This document shows positions 57,001 to 64,000 of a stretch of 64,000 nt of DNA, piece after piece. The stretch spans positions 14,942,001 through 15,006,000 of the forward strand of contig NC_088319.1 of the NCBI RefSeq assembly GCF_910592395.1, in the 5' to 3' direction. The position numbers and the translations under genes are program-made. Position 1 is the first letter of the stretch; each line of letters begins with the position of its first letter. The notes beneath the pieces are model-generated. The model saw only the letters and a list, made by a program, of their open reading frames with translations. It was not told where the DNA came from and searched no databases. The DNA comes from Lineus longissimus. Lineage: Eukaryota; Nemertea; Pilidiophora; Heteronemertea; Lineidae.

Positions 57001-60000
57001 ACTGCAGTCCATCATGTGTTGAGGATCACCGGACATCCGGACTAATCAGGGTTGAACTTTTGCTAAGACATCCAAGACGATGGGAGGCAGGTGTTCCTGG
57101 CGATAGGTTGATGATGATGGGGATCATCTTCCCCACACGGACTCAATACTTTCCGGTGATAGCGCGATTTAAGGGTACCTCTTGGCGACCAGGAGGCTAG
57201 CGGACAGCCCCAACTGTCAGTCATTACGTTAATTTGCCCGACACCTCGCAGTAAAAAGAACTATTGAGGCCTAGCCCAATACACGGTCCATTGTCTTTAA
57301 ACAAAGCCCACTCGAACCTAGGCCTAAACTCCCATTGTTTTGTTGTGTAATCATCAAAGGCTTATCAGGGCAAATCAACAAAGACAACATCGACCCCCAC
57401 GGAACGGTCAAAGGGTTATCGATAACATCGACCACACGAAACAGCTTTCATGAAGGGCGATGGGCCCAATCAGACATGGGCAAAACGATGTAATGGTTGC
57501 TACTTACTACGCCATATCGTGTTAGTTTAAGCAGCTCGTGTTACTGGCGAACTGGGGATCTTGAACTAAAAAAACACTCTTAAACCGATTCATGACGGGA
57601 GAAATACGATGGGCTTCGAGGACTAGTCTTTCAAGCACAACAACAGCAGCAACATTGAAATGGAGAAGCGGGGTGTTTTGCTCGTCATTCCATTTGGGAT
57701 TAAGGGAGGAACAGAGGCCTTACTCTGAAGTTAAGTTATAATGCTTTGGAAAGAACTTCTGCCCATAGACACTTTGGATTCATCTCAGCAATGTTTTTAT
57801 ATATAACCCATCCTGCTCACCATTATCAATATGGTAACTTGAAGATTTGATAGCTTTGTTCATAAAAATGGGCATCCTTTTGTGTCGATTACCGGCGATG
57901 GCCACAAACGGCACGAAATTGGAAGTTCCAACAGATAAGGTACTGCGGGTCACACGTCTGTAATAAATGTAATAACTTTTCCCCAAAGACCATAATAAAT
58001 TCTCCTGCCATAAAGAAAAATAATCAAAACTGTCTAGCCTCGCCAATCCAGTGCATAATAAGCGACTCAGTTTTTTTTCCGGAAAGGGACTATTTTCGAC
58101 CTCGACTGCACTTTTATTACAGGTGCGTGACCTAGTGCAGCGTTCGATAAACCCAAGGAAGTTACGAAAGGTACACAATGAATCACGTCAATTATAGAGG
58201 CGTAATGGGCAAAAAATATAATTGAATTTAATGTCTCTTACCTCCAATTTGAACTCTTTCTCTAATTCCAGGTGTCTCTCTACGTCGTTCCTTTTGTTGC
58301 TCCTCTCTCGTCTGCTGAAGGGAATAATAATGCTATCAGAACACAAACTCCCAGCCACTCCCACCAACCTCACTCCCAGGACATGTTGCACTACCTGTTG
58401 ATCAGGTTGGATAGACCTGCTTCAGTCAAAGGGCCGAGTCGTTATTTAACCTTCAAATTGGGGAAGAACTGTGCATGCACGCATCGCCTTTGCAACAGTA
58501 ACGGAAGAGATGTCTTGGAGATTGCATTGTAACGTACATGTAGGACAACAATGCGACGCATGCGTAGTGATAGCGAAGTCCAAAAAGGAATGAAAGGAAT
58601 GGCAAATCGGGATTCGGGAGCCAGGACCGGCGCGCGCTTCCTATCTCATTATCAGGATACCACTGGGATGAGACTCTCATTGAGAGGCAGTCCAGTTGTG
58701 AACATGGTATAGAATTCACTCCTAAGCAGCGCTCTTCACCTTTTTAAGATGAAACTTTTCATTCCGGTGTTTTTGCGAGACAAACGCGGAGCCAAGTGTC
58801 CAGTAGTATCTTGATGATCTTCAGCGCATGTTGCCCTCTGTACAATGTACATGTATATCCATGTACTGCTCAACAAGGCGTTTGCAGCTGATTAAACCGA
58901 TCCATCAACATTATTGGTCTGCCGTGTAAACTCGCAGGAAAGTGTTCTGATCTGGTCAAGTCACTAATGCTGGCGTTAACCTAACAATCGTTATCTCCTT
59001 AAGTTGAGCCCTTAGAATAAACGCCAAGTTAAGTTAACGCAAGCGTTGTTTTGAACAATTGTGGCCAGTTCCCGACAATAACCTTTCCTAATCCGGGACG
59101 TCGACGTGTTGACAGGGACTAGAACCAGCATTTCTAGTCATCAGGGCATCATGTAAGCTTACAAAATGTCATAACTACACAAGCACCCCACACAAAGAGG
59201 CAATGACAAATGACAAAAAGGAACGCCATCTGTACATTACTGAGTTAGATAATCATTTGGATTGTCGCAACTCCGTGAGCTTGGAACCTTCACGGCATCT
59301 CCATCTACATGTATAGCTATCACTCGGAGTTCCAGACTCATATTGGATCAATGCTCCTCTTGGCGAGGGTCGATAAGGCTTCATAGCGTAGCTAGATGGG
59401 TTGCAATTGGCATTGGCGTCATATTCCTGTTATATATGTCAGAAAATTGACCTCATCATATCAATGATAACATCGAACATATTGTATATAACATCATCCA
59501 TTGATCAATTTAAGCAGCACGAGGAGGGGCAACTGTCATTTTACCTAGGCAAAATGCAAGTTGCTTGATTATAAATAATTGTTCACTAGCAAATTTGCGA
59601 TACATTTGAACCAAAATGAATTCAACGTACCCCTCCTTTCCATAAACATGATCCTGGGCTAAATTTAGTCTTAGTATTATATGAAGTATAATGTGATTCC
59701 TATTTCTCTGTGGTAGGTAGATACTGTAGCCAAAAGCCATGACAACAGGACTGGCTGCTTTATTGTAGATCGCCAGAGCGGTTACCTCTATCAGTTTTAT
59801 CCTCATCAGCTTAGAAACCAAGTGGAATCTGTTGCTACGATCACTGTCAAAGAACGCGGAAACAGGTTTGTTCCCTTGGTAACAATGCTTACTCATCAGG
59901 GGCCAGGATAGGTGTAGTCTTCGCGGTTGAAGCAAAGGAAGGGCCTATTCATTGGATTGGATGTATCTTGTTACGTTTACCATATGGATGATAAAGAATT

Positions 60001-60136
60001 AACTGTGGTTCATGTTTTGGATTTGACAAAATTTTCGAGGTCGACGCAGAAGTACTTAGCCTCATTGGAACTACATGTGTTGCTGTGGTCAATTTTCTAA
60101 CATTATTCAGTGGTATGTACGTTTTGAAGCAGAACT

Positions 60137-60232
60137 ATGGTATCTCGTGCTGTTGAGGATATTAAACAACAATTAGATATACAGTCCCGTAATCTACGTC
60201 TTGATGCAGAGCAAGGGCCTAATTTGAAATAA
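60137..60232 (+). other. small upstream open reading frame
   Basis: A 31-codon frame (MVSRAVEDIKQQLDIQSRNL...) ends 18 nt before the LRR gene ATG. If it lies in the 5' leader it could lower translation of the main frame. A chance frame is equally possible. Confidence 0.25.
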
Positions 60233-60250
60233 CACTGCTGAAAATTTACC

Positions 60251-61702
60251 ATGGATGTTCATGATCAACAGACAATTACATGTATTGGGATCTATATTTT
60301 GATGTTAACCGCCGAAATATCCGGACGATGTGACTATTATCCACCTGTGCTAGTATGTGTGAACCTAGGGAATAGCACAGGGGCTTTTGCAAAGGCCTAT
60401 AAAGATACCTTACCCAGAGTAGTCCATGTCATAAACGGATCCAAACAAAAATTCGATTTCCAATTCGAAAATTCTGAGCGGCTGGAAAACGTCTCGTTTT
60501 CTAATTTGGGCATACGTTATTGGACTTACTGGGATATATTCTCGAAGTGCACGTCATTGAAATATTTGAATATATCCAGGAATTCACTAACTGATATCCC
60601 CGGCCTTCCCAAAACATTGAAGTCGCTGGATATAAGTAGGAATCGCCTCCGGACCACGCCACCTGTAGACTTCAAGAAAGGGAGTACAGTGCCAGGATAT
60701 ATCAAACGTTTCTTTCGCGCACTTGAAGAAACGGACGTCGAAGAAATCTATCTCTCACACAATTTCATTGAATATTTTCTTTTCAATGATATTGGTGGTA
60801 CCCGCATGAACACGTTGAGGATCCTCGATCTCTCAAACAACCCACTGCGAATTCTCGATTTGCGAGCAACGAGATTTGTGCACTTGAATCTAAGTTACAC
60901 TCTCATGGACGGCTTGGACTTGGATATGGATGCCCTTCGTTTTTACAAAGAGTTTTACAAAACAGCTAAGGAATTGGATCGGGCTACACCCCGTGTTATT
61001 GACCTGAGTCACGCAAACTACAAAACATTAAACGACAGCTTCCTTGGTAAGCTGCTCGCCTTTAGAGCATATGCTAATCTGACTGTCGATTTCACTGGAA
61101 ACCCGTGGTCCTGTAGCTGTTACATGAAAGAGGCGAGAAGGACATTGCTTGCGTTGGAAGGTACCAATCTTGAAGTAGATTGGTTCAAAGATTTGCAGTG
61201 CGTTACCCCGAAACATCTGTACGGGCAGCGGCTCGTGGCTGTTTCCGAGTCGGACCTGAAATGTGATGGCGAGTTGAAGTTTGGGGACTGCTGTTGGAAA
61301 GTGTGGATTGGCAGATATAAAAGGCTATCGGCTTCGTGTACCATTACCGGGCTGCCACAACCGGATGCACGTTGCACGACAATTGATGGCATTGGACTTC
61401 ATGCAAAGAATTTACCACGGGCGCGGGATAACTTAGAGCTGGCCTTCCAATCCATGTTACTGGCCAGGGTCAAGGTCAACTATAACTGTACAGCCTATCA
61501 GTACGGTCGTTCAGGGAGGGTGGAAGCAACCAATCAAACTATGGTTTGCACCCTTCGTAGGCAATTGAGGGGTGGGAGGTCTATTCTTGATATCATGACA
61601 TCGAAAGCCACGAATATGGGTGCAGTGTACATCGTTTCTCTTCTCTGTCTAGCTGGCTACCTGTTTATTGCAAACATCAACATATCGTTTGACACTTCTT
61701 GA
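60251..61702 (+). CDS. single-exon leucine-rich-repeat type I membrane protein
   Basis: One uninterrupted frame of 483 aa. An N-terminal hydrophobic stretch (CIGIYILMLTA, 11-21) is a likely signal peptide, followed by a Cys pair (27, 36) like an LRR N-cap. Leucine-rich repeats run from about 75 to 275 (LKYLNISRNSLTDIP, LKSLDISRNRL, LRILDLSNNPL, VHLNLSYTL). The LRR C-cap (284-338) begins NPWSCSC and ends at C338. Then comes a less familiar Cys-containing module (347-433; C347, C348, C363, C375, C413, C433). A transmembrane helix lies at about 457-475 with almost no cytosolic tail. Several N-glycosylation sites fit a cell-surface protein. It could be an adhesion or immune-type LRR protein. The missing tail means any signalling would need a partner. 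The absence of introns suggests a retrocopy origin or an intronless LRR family. Confidence 0.85.
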   Translation: MDVHDQQTITCIGIYILMLTAEISGRCDYYPPVLVCVNLGNSTGAFAKAYKDTLPRVVHVINGSKQKFDFQFENSERLENVSFSNLGIRYWTYWDIFSKCTSLKYLNISRNSLTDIPGLPKTLKSLDISRNRLRTTPPVDFKKGSTVPGYIKRFFRALEETDVEEIYLSHNFIEYFLFNDIGGTRMNTLRILDLSNNPLRILDLRATRFVHLNLSYTLMDGLDLDMDALRFYKEFYKTAKELDRATPRVIDLSHANYKTLNDSFLGKLLAFRAYANLTVDFTGNPWSCSCYMKEARRTLLALEGTNLEVDWFKDLQCVTPKHLYGQRLVAVSESDLKCDGELKFGDCCWKVWIGRYKRLSASCTITGLPQPDARCTTIDGIGLHAKNLPRARDNLELAFQSMLLARVKVNYNCTAYQYGRSGRVEATNQTMVCTLRRQLRGGRSILDIMTSKATNMGAVYIVSLLCLAGYLFIANINISFDTS

Positions 61703-62153
61703 TTATGAGCACAAGCAAATATAGGTGGCTTCGATACTCAAGCAGACATGTAGTGATGATCGGCAAGTACGTGTACATTGATAATAGTGTAGTTCACTTA
61801 AAATATCTCCTGCATATTGTTACACTAAAGTAATGGAGTAATTTTGCATTGATTTTTCTGGGTATTTGATTTCATCTTGTTCAATGAGTGAAACGGTGGT
61901 CTACCTCAAAACAACGATGTTCTCCTACATATAGTCCTTATTGCGATTGCTTGATAGCTTATGAGATTATATTCATTATATAATATACATGCACTGTAAA
62001 GTATTTTTCTATTGATTTGTCATGTGAAACTTTCAATCTTTGGTGGTGTCTGCGGTATTTTAATTAATCGCCCGTCTTCATTTAAGTTAAAGCCGGGGCT
62101 CGATCAGATCAAAACCAATAGAGTGTCCGCCGCACATGGTGTCACCAGCAGGC

Positions 62154-62553
62154 GGCTTTTTCCGACTTGTTAAGGCTTTCTCTAACTCTTTCCTGATTTA
62201 TCTGACAAAAGTCCGAGATTTCTAGAAAACCTGTTAAAATGACGAGGGCTTCCCAAAATAGAGCAATAAAGATCAAAGGCCTATGTTGAATGGGGCTAAT
62301 GAAGTGTGAGCCAAACACTCAGAGTGATCCTAAGTGTGAATATTAACTGTCTCACTCAATTAAGTCTCCTCACTGACCCCATTCAACATTAGCCTTTGAT
62401 AGTTAATGCCCCAGGCTATTTTGGGAAGCCCTAGTAGGATTTTTAATATGTTTTCTAGAAATCCGACTTTTCAGGGACGTCGTACAATGTCGGACTTTTG
62501 TCGGATAAATCAGGGAAAAAGTTAGAGAAACCGTAAAGAAGTTGGAAAAAGCC
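62154..62553. mobile_element. about 400-bp fold-back element
   Basis: The arms at 62154-62295 and 62377-62553 are inverted copies (GGCTTTTTCCGAC... against ...GTTGGAAAAAGCC). They have several mismatches and indels and an 81-bp spacer with weaker inverted similarity. There is no coding capacity. It lies downstream of the LRR gene. Confidence 0.75.
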
Positions 62554-62555
62554 TC

Positions 62556-64000
62556 CGATAATGAAAATGTGTAGAGTTTCGCTTATTTGTGATGGGCGGT
62601 TCTGTTTCTGCGCATGTCCTTCTGCATTTCATCGCTGAACTGTCAATTTGCTCCATCATTGGTTTCAGTTACTTAGTCGGTAAGATTTAGTGTGATATCG
62701 CATATTATATGCAGTCATTGGACAACGATCGGCACAGCTACGCCATGGTATCTCCATGGCATGGTCGAATCGGGGAGCTTCTCCGAGGCATTGGCGACAA
62801 CTCTCACAAAGTGAATACGTGCCAGTCTCCGTGACTGATGACAGTCTGATTGGACGCCCTTGTTACCTAAGTAAACATACCCAAATTTCATTGTATGATC
62901 ATAAACATATCCCGTTTCAATCTTGTGTACAAACTCATCTCCCTGTTGAAGCAGAACCAACCGTACAACTGAGAGTCCCTATTTTATCTGTTGAATCACC
63001 ACGCTGAATACATAGTTGCGTCGGTTGAGAGTTCATTTGTTCCTTTGTTGGCCGATGGCGACCGCAGCAGCACTGAGCACCGATCAGAGTGTTTACTTTA
63101 TCAACGGCAGCAGATGATACGGGATCGTTGCTATGAGCAAAACTCAATGAGCAAACTCTTGTAAACAAAGTGAAAACGCTGGATAATTCGTTGGTCTTAT
63201 TTGAGTAAGATACGTTCGAAAATGAACATTCAAAACCCAGTCTGTGCTAAAAGGTGATTTTAGGAAGGCACTCTGCTTTATACACAGATATATACTTTTT
63301 AAAAGGATTACAGTTATTTTCAATTGGAGAGATCGGAGAAGATACTGATTCTTTTACTTCGGACAGTAAGGTAAGAATTTTTTTAACTTCGAAAAGTGAT
63401 TTGATCGCTGTTGAACGTATATTTTAATAATGTCTGAATTCGGAAGAAATTCCTTATTTCCTAATTTCTCATAAGATCGATTGAAGGGCTACAAATTTGT
63501 TTTCTGAGTGAAAGGAATAAAAATATGTTTTATGTGAAGGTTAGTTCAATACAGAAATAGGAAGAATCCGTTCTGACTAATCTTGCTATTCAACTCTCAT
63601 AAACCTTTGAGCAAACCTTAATGATCTCCTTCGATTGTATCTCTCCAAATATCTTACAGAAGATACGGGGGAAATCAGATCGCCATTACGCAGCATGAAA
63701 AGTTCTTTTTCGCCTTCATATACGCCTTTATTTGCCCGTATATGGCAATTACTGAGCATAACATCAACCACTCTGTAAAAAGTTTTATCGACCTTCCAAG
63801 GATTTAAAGGAGAACATTCTGGTATTCGAATCAGTTTAGTGGCGAATAGTCTCAAATTGTTTAAATAATATATCAGGAGTGTAGATTTTGTTTGATAATA
63901 ATCGAACTTTCGAACGCAAAAGCCAATGCGATCCATTTCGTGCAAAATACACATTTTTCTGCTAAATTTAGGATATACTTGTATGTGTTGGATTTTGAAT
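62556..64000. other. right end of window, no gene recognised
   Basis: A 122-codon minus-strand frame at 63954-63586 is the longest here. It shows no domain I know and no clear acceptor, so it is not called as a gene. Confidence 0.4.

Larger units (their letters stand above)
51419..60136. other. long intergenic region, no gene recognised
   Basis: About 8.7 kb with only short frames. None showed a domain, a signal peptide or matching splice borders. Two microsatellites are listed separately. Confidence 0.45.

Noticed and set aside
63586-63954. 122-aa minus-strand frame near the window end
   Set aside because: No recognisable domain or splice context; could be part of a gene outside the window, but there is no direct evidence.

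Overview
The window is animal nuclear DNA. Genes are split by introns with GT-AG borders, coding exons make up a minority of the sequence, and polyadenylation signals, fold-back elements, a tRNA-derived SINE and minisatellites are present. The gene set (NOP2, DHX36, a voltage-gated K+ channel, CD225/dispanin proteins, a secreted prepropeptide, an intronless LRR membrane protein) and the frequent palindrome TACATGTA suggest a marine invertebrate, perhaps a lophotrochozoan or another non-vertebrate bilaterian. The species cannot be fixed from the sequence alone.

Layout. The first 2.2 kb holds no gene, only a 249-bp fold-back element. A 7-exon minus-strand gene (7892 to 2535) encodes an AT-hook/C2H2 zinc-finger protein of about 1392 aa. 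It probably shares a divergent promoter with NOP2 (8862-15122, 14 exons, 846 aa). DHX36 follows at 18299-26636 (20 exons, 1084 aa). A small unidentified minus-strand gene (17207 to 16643) lies between NOP2 and DHX36. Beyond 27 kb gene density falls sharply. Two CD225/dispanin genes (32442-34260 and 40155-41468) flank a 93-bp minisatellite. A Kv channel gene (46243 to 44243) follows, then a secreted cysteine-rich prepropeptide gene (51418 to 48669) with a possible second terminal exon. About 8.7 kb without a recognisable gene comes next, then a single-exon LRR membrane protein (60251-61702) and a 400-bp fold-back repeat.

The most striking region is NOP2. The gene encodes a large-subunit rRNA m5C methyltransferase. 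Its introns carry four copies of a box C/D snoRNA whose guide matches the U35 (SNORD35) guide against the large-subunit rRNA, and three copies of one H/ACA snoRNA. One C/D copy sits inside an AT-AC intron with textbook U12 signals, at what appears to be the same place as the classical P120 intron F of vertebrates. One transcript could therefore supply an rRNA-modifying enzyme and two kinds of guide RNA, with one guide dependent on the minor spliceosome.

All exon models were made by eye from splice consensus, reading phase and remembered family sequences. Every multi-exon coding model reported as complete sums to a multiple of three. First non-coding exons and transcription starts were not resolved.
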